From Haloprofundus salilacus (lineage in GTDB: Archaea; Halobacteriota; Halobacteria; Halobacteriales; Haloferacaceae): DNA of 64,000 bases. The stretch covers positions 124,001 to 188,000 of the forward strand of contig NZ_CP083724.1 in the NCBI RefSeq assembly GCF_020150815.1, read 5' to 3'. Made by a program: the position numbers and the translations under genes. Below the pieces are notes generated by a model. That model worked only from the letters and a program-made list of their open reading frames with translations, did no database searches and was not told the DNA's origin. Below, in pieces: positions 26,533-35,212 of the stretch. The number at the start of each line of letters is the position of its first letter. Positions within the stretch are counted from its first letter, which is position 1.

Positions 26533-26687
26533 AATTGGAATCTTGGTGTGAATAAGCCTCGCAGCCTCAGTCACCGAGAATTGTCCATTTTTAAGGACCT
26601 GATTTTAGGTTGGCCGGGCTCTGTTGGAATCCTTCAATGTTGATATCGAGACTACAGCAACACCATGCCGTAGCTGATGACTGGCCT

Positions 26688-26921
26688 TCAATGGTCAGGT
26701 AGTTCGTAGACCTCTGCTAATGACTCGGCAAAAATCGTATCGATAAGAGGAACAAGATGCTCGTTGTCGGCGACGGGATCGCCATACGCCGCCTCAAGTG
26801 CTTCGACGTAAGCAGCAAAGAAGTCCTGATTAAGAAGAAAGCCAAGCGCGACAATTCATCATCCACGACTAAAGTTATGAGCTTTCTCCTCGATTTTGTG
26901 TAGCTCACGGCCGTACTTGGC
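26688..26921 (-). pseudogene. Broken gene remnant, family not recognised
   Basis: On the minus strand the frame that ends at 26688 reads FLLNQDFFAAYVEALEAAYG, then DPVADNEHLVPLIDTIFAES and LAEVYELPDH, an acidic and protein-like tail. Upstream in the same frame is KYGRELHKIEEKAHNF, interrupted by two adjacent TGA codons. A neighbouring frame carries the intervening DDELSRLAFF. So a gene of at least 75 codons appears to be disrupted by stops and a frameshift. I do not recognise the family. The helix-rich acidic tail could be from a small antitoxin-like or partner protein. It lies in the 500-bp gap between the SRPBCC genes and the DUF4382 lipoprotein. Confidence 0.4.
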
Positions 26922-27030
26922 CTAACTCACAATCGAATCGCCACATTTCGTCAGGACGAAACTGAACAGAGCAAGCTCGTATTTGCAACCAACATAATTA
27001 AAGTAGTGATAGTATATTCAGTAATCTAGT

Positions 27031-28209
27031 ATGGTGCGATACCCTCTTCAGGTGCTGCTCGTGGTTGGCATGGTTCTCCTCGCCGGCTGCGCGGGCGGTA
27101 TCTCAGAGTCCCCAATGACTCCGACAGCGGATACTTCCGAGCACGCCACGACTCCGACAACGGATACGAGCCAGTCCAATGCCGTAGCTACGGCCGCAAC
27201 AGCGGTGAGCACAAACGCGGGAACGGTCGCCTTCTACATCAGTGATGAAGAGAACGCAATCGGTGACTTCCAGCATCTCAACGTGACAGTAACGCGTGTC
27301 GGCTTCGAACGCGCAGCGGCAGACGGTGGCGGATGGGTCAGACACGACGTTGACGCCCAAACAATCGATCTCACGGAACTGCAAGGCGCGAACGCCACGC
27401 TCATCGATAAGTACAACCTCGAGAACGGCACCTACAGCAAGGTGTTCATCCACGTCAGTAACGTGAACGCGACGCTCCAAAACGGAGAGCAGAAGCGCGT
27501 GAAGCTACCGAGCAAGAAACTGCAGCTAACAAACGAGTTCACAGTAGAGAACGGCTCCGAGGTGAACTTCGTGTTCGACATCACGGTCCACAAAGCCGGG
27601 AACAGTGGTAAGTACATCCTCAAGCCGGTGATCAGCGAGTCCGGCACGGACGTCCCGATCAAACCCAAGGACGACGAAGAACAGCGTGAGGGACTGAACC
27701 TGGAACTGGTCGGCAACGTCTCACAGGGAGAGAACGTCACCGCCGAGGTCACTCGCGATGACAAACCAGTTGCGAACGCGACCGTCGTCGTCAACGAACA
27801 AGTCGTCGGCGAAACCGATACCGATGGCCAGTTATCGTTCGAGGTCCCCAATGATGAGACGCTGAAAGTCACGGTAAAGGAGGGTGGCGACCAGGCGGCC
27901 CGCGAGGTAAAGTTCGAGCCCACAAGTGAACAAGGCGAGAAGGAAAAAAAGGAGGTGACGTCATCGCTTCACGCGACGTTCATCAGTAATGTTTCACAAG
28001 GCGAGAACGCGACGCTGAGCGTCACACAGAACGACAGTTCCGTCGAGAACGCGGACGTCTTCGTTAACGATGAAGAGGTTGGCACGACTGACGCCAATGG
28101 CGAAATCACATTCGAGATTCCCAACGCGGATACGATGACGGTGACTGTACAGGTGGGGGACGAGGAACTCGAAGTTGAACGCGAGTTTGAATCCAACGAG
28201 AGTCGGTAA
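27031..28209 (+). CDS. DUF4382-domain lipoprotein with two Ig-like repeats
   Basis: Residues 1-20 of this 392-aa protein are a signal with lipobox LLAGC, so it is a membrane-anchored lipoprotein. A Thr-rich linker follows, then the DUF4382 domain (about 65-215): GTVAFYISDEENAIGDFQHL, VTRVGFERA, LENGTYSKVFIHVSNVNATL and FVFDITVHKAGNSGKYILKP. The C-terminus has two related Ig/carboxypeptidase-regulatory-like modules, each starting [GS]NVSQGEN[VA]T and containing VxVNxxxVGxTDxxGxxxFExPN; one is at about 225-295 and the other at about 315-385. An acidic-basic linker (EQGEKEKKEV) joins them. Asn-x-Ser/Thr sites are frequent. The function is unknown; DUF4382 proteins are extracellular. A TATA-like AGTATATTC lies upstream of the start. 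Confidence 0.87.
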   Translation: MVRYPLQVLLVVGMVLLAGCAGGISESPMTPTADTSEHATTPTTDTSQSNAVATAATAVSTNAGTVAFYISDEENAIGDFQHLNVTVTRVGFERAAADGGGWVRHDVDAQTIDLTELQGANATLIDKYNLENGTYSKVFIHVSNVNATLQNGEQKRVKLPSKKLQLTNEFTVENGSEVNFVFDITVHKAGNSGKYILKPVISESGTDVPIKPKDDEEQREGLNLELVGNVSQGENVTAEVTRDDKPVANATVVVNEQVVGETDTDGQLSFEVPNDETLKVTVKEGGDQAAREVKFEPTSEQGEKEKKEVTSSLHATFISNVSQGENATLSVTQNDSSVENADVFVNDEEVGTTDANGEITFEIPNADTMTVTVQVGDEELEVEREFESNESR

Positions 28210-28279
28210 TCCAACCCATTTTTGCTCTCTGCATGCAGCATACGACTTCTGACACAGACTAAGTAGGTTTCTACGAGTA

Positions 28280-28301
28280 TGCTGAATACATAGCGCGTAT
28301 C
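28280..28301. repeat. Solo end of the palindromic repeat family
   Basis: TGCTGAATACATAGCGCGTATC is the inverted form of the family end (GATACGCGCTATGTATTCAG on the other strand). No partner end is nearby. Confidence 0.55.
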
Positions 28302-28468
28302 CCTCACGAGGTGAGGAAGATTATGTAGCGAAGTTTTCTATCTGTTGGCTCAGATGTCGAGGAGAATTTTGAGGAGTGATAGGAGAACCAGAGAGACCAA
28401 TACCACGGACTATCAGATATCTTAGTTAATGGGTAGTCTCAAGACTTGTATTGACATAATGTCCTCTC

Positions 28469-29125
28469 ATGAGTGTCATTGCAGATTTCAGTGTTCCCGC
28501 TGATGCGTTCTGCTTAGCGCACACACTCAAATCTGCCCCGCAGACGGCAGCCGAGTTAGACCTGTTAGTTGCTCACAGTCCTGATTACATCATGCCGTTT
28601 CTCCGTGTAGTTGGAAACGAGTGGGAGCAATTCGAGACCGTACTTGATGAAGACCCAACTGTTGATGAATCAGAGTTGACCGATTCGTTCTCCACTGAGC
28701 GCTTATATCAAATCCAATGGGCAGACGTTGTTAGCGAACGTCTGCGCATCATTCTCGATCACGAGGGAGTCATTCTTGATGCCCGTGGATCGGGTGACGA
28801 ATGGCGGATGCGCGTCCGTTTTGAATCCCGCAATCATTTCTCCGAATTTATGAACCACTTCAAAGAAGAGGGACAAGTGACACTGCACCAATTATTTACT
28901 CCGACCACATCTGGGGTTCACTCCTATGCGCTTTCGGAAAAGCAACGTTCTGCTCTTCTCACAGCATATAACAGTGGTTACTTCGATGTCCCACGGAAGG
29001 TAACAGGAGACGATCTCGCTGAACAGCTCTCTATCTCACATCAGGCAGTCTCAGACAGATTACGTCGTGGAATAAAGGTTCTTATTGAGCAAACATTAGC
29101 ACGAGAACAGAGCCGTGAAGGATGA
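28469..29125 (+). CDS. HTH_10 family transcriptional regulator
   Basis: This 218-aa protein starts at ATG 28469 (MSVIADFSVPADAFCLAHTL). The N-terminal 150 residues are the sensor half seen in bacterio-opsin-activator-like proteins, beginning with a strand that places a cysteine in PADAFCLAHTL, typical of this subgroup. The C-terminal HTH_10 domain has YALSEKQRSALLTAYNSGYF, DVPRKVTGDDLAEQLSISHQ and AVSDRLRRGIKVLIEQTL. It is a cytoplasmic DNA-binding regulator. It is the second such gene in the window but differs in sequence from 2844-3494. It is monocistronic, preceded by about 260 non-coding bases and followed by an IS1341-type remnant. Confidence 0.88.
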   Translation: MSVIADFSVPADAFCLAHTLKSAPQTAAELDLLVAHSPDYIMPFLRVVGNEWEQFETVLDEDPTVDESELTDSFSTERLYQIQWADVVSERLRIILDHEGVILDARGSGDEWRMRVRFESRNHFSEFMNHFKEEGQVTLHQLFTPTTSGVHSYALSEKQRSALLTAYNSGYFDVPRKVTGDDLAEQLSISHQAVSDRLRRGIKVLIEQTLAREQSREG

Positions 29126-29173
29126 AATACACGGTAATGTATCAGTCTGAAGTATCTTTGCGACCAGCAAAAG

Positions 29174-29368
29174 TCTGGTCGTGGAGGCGCACCCGTAGGC
29201 GTACGCTTGAACAGCGAGACGTCGAATGTAAACGGCGAGTATTCGCCTACCCCTCTATTGGGTGAGAATGGGAGTTCACGCTGAATGCCACGCCCTTCAG
29301 AGCGTGGTAGTTCACACAGATTCGAGGAGGAAGCCCACGACTTGAGTCGTGGGAGGAATCCGACAACA
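29174..29368 (+). pseudogene. C-terminal remnant and right end of an older IS1341-type element
   Basis: The frame from 29174 to a stop at 29284 reads SGRGGAPVGVRLNSETSNVN, then GEYSPTPLLGENGSSR. This resembles the low-complexity tail of haloarchaeal TnpB proteins. After the stop, the sequence continues to a 20-bp perfect hairpin (CCCACGAC-TTGA-GTCGTGGG at 29334-29353), the usual right-end structure. The same hairpin ends the complete element downstream (30674-30693). I read this as the right end of an earlier insertion whose body is gone, with a newer copy next to it. The rest of its tnpB gene is not present upstream. Confidence 0.5.
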
Positions 29369-29369
29369 G

Positions 29370-30697
<1,328 letters not shown>

Positions 30698-30710
30698 TGA
30701 CTGTATCCTC

Positions 30711-30768
30711 TGAACCCAGCATGTCGATTTTGCCATGTGCTGGGGTTCAACAGAGCCGATTGCGGCTC
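30711..30768. other. Two consecutive hairpins downstream of tnpB
   Basis: TGAACCCAGCATG (30711-30723) pairs imperfectly with CATGTGCTGGGGTTCA (30734-30749), and GAGCCG (30753-30758) pairs with CGGCTC (30763-30768). They lie just past the IS right end and before the DUF7342 gene. They may be an element end, a terminator or a structured RNA. Confidence 0.35.
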
Positions 30769-30847
30769 TCCCGCGAACCAACCCCGCCCTATCGCACATA
30801 TATGAAGAAACAGAAAATATATTGGGAGAAGCCGCCTATAGGTAGGT

Positions 30848-31375
30848 ATGACAGAGTTCGATCCTGCTCCCGAGTCGGACGCTCCCCAGCGACGGTGGCA
30901 GGCGGGAACGGACACGTTTGGTCGTGTCTACGACGTCGTTCTCGGAGTTACGTCTCCGACTGCGTACACCGAAATCGCTGAGCTTGCAGACTGCTCTCCA
31001 AACGCCGCCAAAAAGCACCTTGACCGCTTGGCGGAGATGGGCATCACCCGAGCCGATAGAGACAGCCGCCCGGCGACATACGTACGAAACGAAGGGTATC
31101 TCGAATGGCAGGACGCCAGTCGGATCGCAACCGACCTCTCGGTCGAAGAGATCATTGACCGCGTGGAAGCGCTTGAAGCGCAACGGACGGAATACGAAGC
31201 GCAATTCGAGACGACAGACCCGACGGCTATCAACGTGTTTGACCACGGTAATCACGAAACTATCCACGAGCGAATGACCGCAGTCAGCGAGTGGCAGGGT
31301 GTGATTCGAGATATCCGGCTATATGAACTTGCTCGCCAGCTCTCCCAGAACGACGGGCACCTGATTTCGGCGTAA
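30848..31375 (+). CDS. DUF7342-like winged-helix protein, first gene of a two-gene module
   Basis: Residues about 25-80 of this 175-aa protein form a winged helix: TFGRVYDVVLGVTSPTAYTE, IAELADCSPNAAKKHLDRLA and EMGITRADRDSRPATYVRNE. A helical segment with IIDRVEALEAQRTEYEAQFE and a C-terminal VSEWQGVIRDIRLYELARQL follow. This matches the haloarchaeal DUF7342 family of MarR-like HTH proteins. The next gene starts directly at its stop (TAA then ATG with no gap), so they are translated together. Pairs of this kind occur widely beside mobile elements in haloarchaea and look like toxin-antitoxin modules with the HTH protein as antitoxin, although I know of no experimental proof. A TATA-like AATATATTGGG precedes it. 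Confidence 0.75.
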   Translation: MTEFDPAPESDAPQRRWQAGTDTFGRVYDVVLGVTSPTAYTEIAELADCSPNAAKKHLDRLAEMGITRADRDSRPATYVRNEGYLEWQDASRIATDLSVEEIIDRVEALEAQRTEYEAQFETTDPTAINVFDHGNHETIHERMTAVSEWQGVIRDIRLYELARQLSQNDGHLISA

Positions 31376-31825
31376 ATGAGCCAGCCACCGGAGGATTCAG
31401 CGCCACACTCGACAGGCCCACCGGATCGGCAGACGCTGCGCCTGCTAGAGCGATACCTTTCGTCAGATTCACTCGTGGCGGAGACTGCGTTTGACCCGGA
31501 TTCCTACGAACCCCGATTGCTTCATGGACTGCTCGACGCTGGACGATACCCGGACTCGGTGACAGCAGCCCGACTCGACATCCGATGGTTCACGACAGGT
31601 GATTTCTCGGTCCACTACGTCGAAGAACACGAGGATGGGGAACGTTGGGAGTGTCGCTGGGACCGGCACCCGAACACGCACAACACCCGATTGCATTTCC
31701 ATGAGCCACCATCTGCGGACGAAATCACTGACCTCGAACTCCCATCGCTCCATCCACTCGAAGTATACTCGACAGTGCTTACCGCGATAGAGCAACGCGT
31801 ACAGACACTGTGGTCGTCGCAATGA
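31376..31825 (+). CDS. Partner protein of the DUF7342-like regulator, unknown function
   Basis: The first half of this acidic 149-aa protein reads LRLLERYLSSDSLVAETAFD, PDSYEPRLLHGLLDAGRYPD and SVTAARLDIRWFTTGDFSVH. The second half has YVEEHEDGERWECRWDRHPN, a run of His/Asn (HNTRLHFHEPPSADEITDLE) and a helical end (YSTVLTAIEQRVQTLW). The family is often found directly after DUF7342 HTH genes. It has no recognisable RNase, nucleotidyltransferase or phosphatase motif, though the His/Arg-rich centre (CRWDRHPNTHNTRLHFH) could be an active site. A toxin role is an inference from gene order alone. Confidence 0.65.
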   Translation: MSQPPEDSAPHSTGPPDRQTLRLLERYLSSDSLVAETAFDPDSYEPRLLHGLLDAGRYPDSVTAARLDIRWFTTGDFSVHYVEEHEDGERWECRWDRHPNTHNTRLHFHEPPSADEITDLELPSLHPLEVYSTVLTAIEQRVQTLWSSQ

Positions 31826-31968
31826 TACAGTTACGAGCGCATACCCCTGTCTTTAGGCGGGGGTCAAGCGGACAATAGCGTACATCCCCACCGACGACGC
31901 TACGACTGGATTTCCCACCGATTCACCGTCAGTACTAATACTCCACGACCCTATAGTGTGTAACACGG

Positions 31969-32358
31969 ATGAAGACCACACGCCACGCGACCTACAACCT
32001 CAACTACCACATAGTGTGGTTGCCGAAGTACCGCAACTCGGTACTCGTCAACGAGGTCGCAGACCGTGTGCGAACCATCCTCCACGAAATAGCCGACGAC
32101 AAAGGCCTCGAAATACTCGACCTGACCGTACAACCCGACCACATCCACCTGTTCGTCAGTAGTCCACCGAAGCACGCACCATCCCTTCTCGCTAACTGGT
32201 TCAAAGGCATCAGTTCGCGGAAGTACAACCACCGCTACGCCGACCACGACGGCGAGAAAATCGGATGGTCGAGGGGCTACTACGCAGGGACAGCAGGACA
32301 CGTATCGAACGAGACGGTCAAGAACTACATCCAGCGTCACGAGGAGGACGAGTCGTGA
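31969..32358 (+). CDS. tnpA: IS200/IS605 Y1 transposase TnpA
   Basis: TnpA cuts and rejoins single-stranded element ends as a dimer. This one has 129 aa, the normal size for the family. It starts MKTTRHATYNLNYHIVWLPK, has the metal-binding HUH motif in VQPDHIHLFVSSPPKHAPSL, and a C-terminal helix NETVKNYIQRHEED that carries the catalytic tyrosine (about residue 122). All key residues are present, so it could be active. It could also mobilise in trans the tnpA-less element at 29370-30697. Its stop overlaps the GTG of tnpB (GTGA). Confidence 0.92.
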   Translation: MKTTRHATYNLNYHIVWLPKYRNSVLVNEVADRVRTILHEIADDKGLEILDLTVQPDHIHLFVSSPPKHAPSLLANWFKGISSRKYNHRYADHDGEKIGWSRGYYAGTAGHVSNETVKNYIQRHEEDES

Positions 32359-33593
32359 CCGAACTCACGAAGACGCTGGAACTGAAACTGGTCGCCCCGA
32401 ACGCGCACAAACGGAGGAAACTCTGTAAGACGCGCGAGGCGTACCAGCAGGCGCTTCACGACGCCTTCGACGCCCGCTGTACCACGCAGACCGAAGCGAA
32501 CGACGTGGTGGTTAACTACGACCTGAGCGGGTACGCGAAGAACGCGCTCAAGAAGTACGTCCCGCAACTCACGACGACGTACAACGCGGGCGAACTTCAC
32601 GACGACCACCCTGTTCGGTTCACGAACGAAGGGCTACGGCTCGACCACAAGCCCGAGAACGCTATCGAGTGGTACGTCAAAATCCCGCACCACGAGGACT
32701 ACCACCTCTGGATGCCAGCACAACCGAATCCCGAACAACGGGACTGGTTGGAAGCGTTGAACGCGGGAGACGCCACGATGGGCGAAAGTCGGCTGTTCGA
32801 GCGGGACGGGACGTGGTATCTTCACGTCACCGCCACCCGCGACGTGGAGGATGGTTCCGAGGTGTCCGCCGAAGAACGGACGCCCATCGGTGTCGATATT
32901 GGGGAAGCGTCGCTCGTCACGGTGTGTCACCGCGACGATTACGGTTGCCCGACCGCTCCCGAACTGTGGGCTGACGAGGGGAAAACCGTTCGTCGGCTCC
33001 GCAAGACCTACTTCACCGCCACGAAACGGCTCCAGACGCGGGGAAGCGAACGTATCGCGGAGTCTTTCGGAGACGACCTGTGGAACCAGATAGACGATGT
33101 GTTCCACCGCGTCACCCGCGAAGTCGTGGAGTACGCTGAGTCCGTCGAGAACCCCGTTCTTGTTCTGGAAGACCTGACGTACATCCGAGAGTCGATGGAC
33201 TCCGGCGAGTACATGAACCGTCGTCTCCACGGATGGGGGTTCGCCAAACTCCACGCGCAGATACGCTACAAGGCCGTCGAGAAGGGTTTCCCCGTTGAGA
33301 CGGTGAACCCGCGCAACACCTCGAAGGAGTGCCATGCTTGCGGTGAGGTGGGGTATCGTCCGAAGCAGGCGACGTTCAAGTGTACGAACGACGCTTGCTG
33401 GATGGGCGAGTATCAAGCGGACGTGAACGGAGCGGTGAACATCGCAGACCGCTACCTCAGCGGAGAGAGTTGTTCCAGAGAACACGAGAATGACGATGAC
33501 TCGGCTGAGGATGGGGCGCGTTTGACCGCGCCACAAGACAGCCAAGCCGATGCTGACACCCAGCAGGCGACGCTTGGAACGTATGCGTCTTGA
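32355..33593 (+). CDS. tnpB: TnpB RNA-guided nuclease of the IS200/IS605 element
   Basis: The 412-aa protein starts at GTG 32355, which overlaps the tnpA stop. An upstream in-frame extension lies entirely inside tnpA and is not used. RuvC motifs: GVDIGEASLVTV (Asp), VLEDLTYIRESM (Glu) and YQADVNGAVNIADRY (Asp). The zinc finger CHACGEVGYRPKQATFKC with CTNDAC lies between the last two. After the RuvC end there is an acidic, disordered tail (SCSREHENDDDSAEDGARLT) that overlaps the region expected to encode the ωRNA. It belongs to a different TnpB lineage from the copy at 29443, with little identity outside the active site. It is intact. Confidence 0.92.
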   Translation: MTELTKTLELKLVAPNAHKRRKLCKTREAYQQALHDAFDARCTTQTEANDVVVNYDLSGYAKNALKKYVPQLTTTYNAGELHDDHPVRFTNEGLRLDHKPENAIEWYVKIPHHEDYHLWMPAQPNPEQRDWLEALNAGDATMGESRLFERDGTWYLHVTATRDVEDGSEVSAEERTPIGVDIGEASLVTVCHRDDYGCPTAPELWADEGKTVRRLRKTYFTATKRLQTRGSERIAESFGDDLWNQIDDVFHRVTREVVEYAESVENPVLVLEDLTYIRESMDSGEYMNRRLHGWGFAKLHAQIRYKAVEKGFPVETVNPRNTSKECHACGEVGYRPKQATFKCTNDACWMGEYQADVNGAVNIADRYLSGESCSREHENDDDSAEDGARLTAPQDSQADADTQQATLGTYAS

Positions 33594-33755
33594 AACCAGA
33601 AGGTTGAGCAGACGCTCGGCCTGAAATCCCGTGGTGGGATTCCCGCGTCTTTAGGCGCGGGAGGAGGTCAATTTGTGAAGGGGCAAGCATGAGTCCAAAT
33701 CGACGGCACTTACACGTTTCACTACTCCCACTGGGACGCAGTGAACTACCCCACC

Positions 33756-34160
33756 CTACCGCTCGACTTTTGGCTCGCGCTTGAGATTGGGGCTTCCTGT
33801 TTCCACCACGCGCTTTGCAGATACCGAGGTGTCCACAGGGAGCGCAGTCTCCACAGGCGTTAACGAGAGCAAATCTCTCGTTCGCACATCAGAATCGCAA
33901 GGCGATTCTGAGGACGTTGATTCGGATCGTCCCGCTCCTAACCGCTTCTTCACACCGCGAGAAAGAATGTTCCACGCCGCGTTCGCATCTCTATCCGCCT
34001 CAAACCCACACGCCGGACACGAGTGTTCGCGCACCCACAGCGGCTTGTCCGTCAAAACGCCGCAGGACGCACACTCTTTCGTTGTTCCGTGCGGATTCAC
34101 GGCGACGAAGTGCGTTCCTTCACGTTCGCACTTGTATTCCAATTCAGGGTCCCGAAGCAA
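33756..34160 (-). pseudogene. C-terminal fragment of a third TnpB
   Basis: The frame keeps the zinc-finger and last RuvC motif of TnpB (HFVAVNPHGTTKECASCGVL, SCPACGFEADRDANAAWNIL), followed by a polar tail of about 65 residues. The first two RuvC motifs and the N-terminus are missing. Upstream of about 34160 the sequence switches to an unrelated frame, so the gene was truncated by insertion or deletion. It cannot encode an active nuclease. It is convergent with the intact IS200/IS605 element and marks repeated insertion at the left border of the defence island. Confidence 0.75.
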
Positions 34161-34244
34161 TGTGCTTCGCAGAGCTGGCGGACTGCCTGTGCATCGGTTA
34201 CGACTGCGCCGGTCGACGTCGTCGCTGCTTGGAGCGTTGCCATT
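34155..34244 (-). pseudogene. Short N-terminal gene fragment joined to the TnpB remnant
   Basis: From an ATG at 34244 the minus strand reads MATLQAATTSTGAVVTDAQA, then VRQLCEAHCFGTLN, which looks like the start of a real protein. The frame loses sense where the TnpB remnant begins. I cannot name the family. It appears to be the 5' end of a gene cut by the neighbouring insertion. Confidence 0.35.
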
Positions 34245-34337
34245 GTTTGTCCTTGAGGGCGTTTTCCTGCCCCCGAACCCCTTTGGGGACAGTGAGGGTC
34301 TGTTAAAATACTCAGTTGCTGATAGTTCGTTGAGGCC

Positions 34338-34360
34338 GTGCTGAATACAGCGCGCGTATC
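34338..34360. repeat. Solo end of the palindromic repeat family
   Basis: GTGCTGAATACAGCGCGCGTATC is the inverted end of the dispersed repeat family (its complement begins GATACGCGCGCTGTATTCAG). There is no partner end nearby. Confidence 0.55.
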
Positions 34361-34417
34361 GGTTATCGGCTCGGTACTTGGTGTGAGCAGATCGAATATC
34401 TCAGGATAGACTATACA

Positions 34418-34678
34418 CTAACAGGGCGATACGTCGGTTCCAGTGAGACGTTTGACATCGGCAGCGGTAACGAGGTAGCGAGCATCCGACCCAGCATCCG
34501 CCACAACCAGTTCCATCGAGTTGTTCAGCGTAACCTTTTCCATTGTGTAACTGAACGAGTGTGTAACTGCAACGTACACTCCCTCAGCCGTTCGGTTGAT
34601 GACTGTCGCGTTTGTCTCGACGAATGAGATCAATCCCCAGCTTTCGACACAAGATGCGTTCTTGAACTGTTCGGGGTA
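34418..34678 (-). pseudogene. C-terminal fragment of an unrecognised glycoprotein-like gene
   Basis: The frame reads YPEQFKNASCVESWGLISFV, ETNATVINRTAEGVYVAVTH, SFSYTMEKVTLNNSMELVVA and then a tail with DARYLVTAADVKRLTGTDV. It is open to an in-frame TGA just upstream of 34678 and no ATG precedes the protein-like part, so the N-terminus is lost. Several N-x-S/T sites suggest the tail of an exported glycoprotein. A TTG at 34633 or an internal ATG could still make a peptide of 71 or 41 residues. I do not recognise the family. It lies between transposon remnants and the PglZ operon. Confidence 0.4.
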
Positions 34679-35212
34679 TCAAAGTATCGTTGGTAAGAGC
34701 GTACGTGACTCCCGTTAAACATTGAGATCAACTCACGGTCAATGGGTCACCGTCTGAAGGATTACCCCATCATAACGAAGTCCCTGCAACTGTCCGTCAC
34801 TAAGGTACTTTTATGAGAGTTGTCTAGACTGTTGGGTTCGTGTCAACCCCGTTCGCTCAACCCTCCCGGCCATCCCATCAGGCTGAACGGAGGGTTGATT
34901 TATGCACCTGCATTCACCGAAGTCGACGAAGAGGTACATACTTCGAGGATGCTGCATACATCTGCGCTCAACCGTTGGGGATTGTCGCTATAATCACTTT
35001 ATGAGGGAATCATTGGCTAGAAAGATTACCGAAGAGCGGATCTCTTATCATCCAGCCATACAATAATGTTCTGGAGTTAGAACTGGTGACGGCAGAGAAA
35101 GGGACTACCTTGTCTGGGTGAAGTCAGACAGATCTAATCCCTGAGTAGGCTGGATGAATCGTGGTAGATGCGGGGGCAAACACTTTGTACCGGGCAGTCA
35201 GTGGATTCGACT
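34679..35212. other. Intergenic border of the defence island, with an inverted repeat
   Basis: These 530 bases have no supported gene. CAACCCTCC (34858-34866) and GGAGGGTTG (34889-34897) form a perfect 9-bp inverted repeat around a 22-base loop. A second possible stem uses CCGTTC and GAACGG in the same stretch. The promoter of the PglZ operon must lie in the last 150 bases; I see no convincing TATA box there. Confidence 0.45.

Larger units (their letters stand above)
31839..33671 (+). mobile_element. Complete IS200/IS605-family element (tnpA + tnpB)
   Basis: Both ends carry related hairpins. The left one, ACCCC-N12-GGGGGT at 31843-31864, has the loop core TCTTTAGGC. The right one, CCCGCG-TCTTTAGG-CGCGGG at 33642-33661, shares TCTTTAGGC. 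Between them are an intact Y1 transposase gene and a tnpB gene overlapping it by 4 bases. The exact outer boundaries are estimates, as this family makes no target duplication. Confidence 0.75.

Noticed and set aside
32634..33545. 303-codon minus-strand ORF over tnpB
   Set aside because: Shadow of the TnpB frame, which has all RuvC and zinc motifs.
34830..34900. tRNA-like T-arm sequence GTTGGGTTCGTGTCAACCCC
   Set aside because: The stem pairing does not give a proper 5-bp T-stem with a 7-base TTC loop and no acceptor or anticodon arm can be drawn. No tRNA or rRNA gene was recognised in the window.
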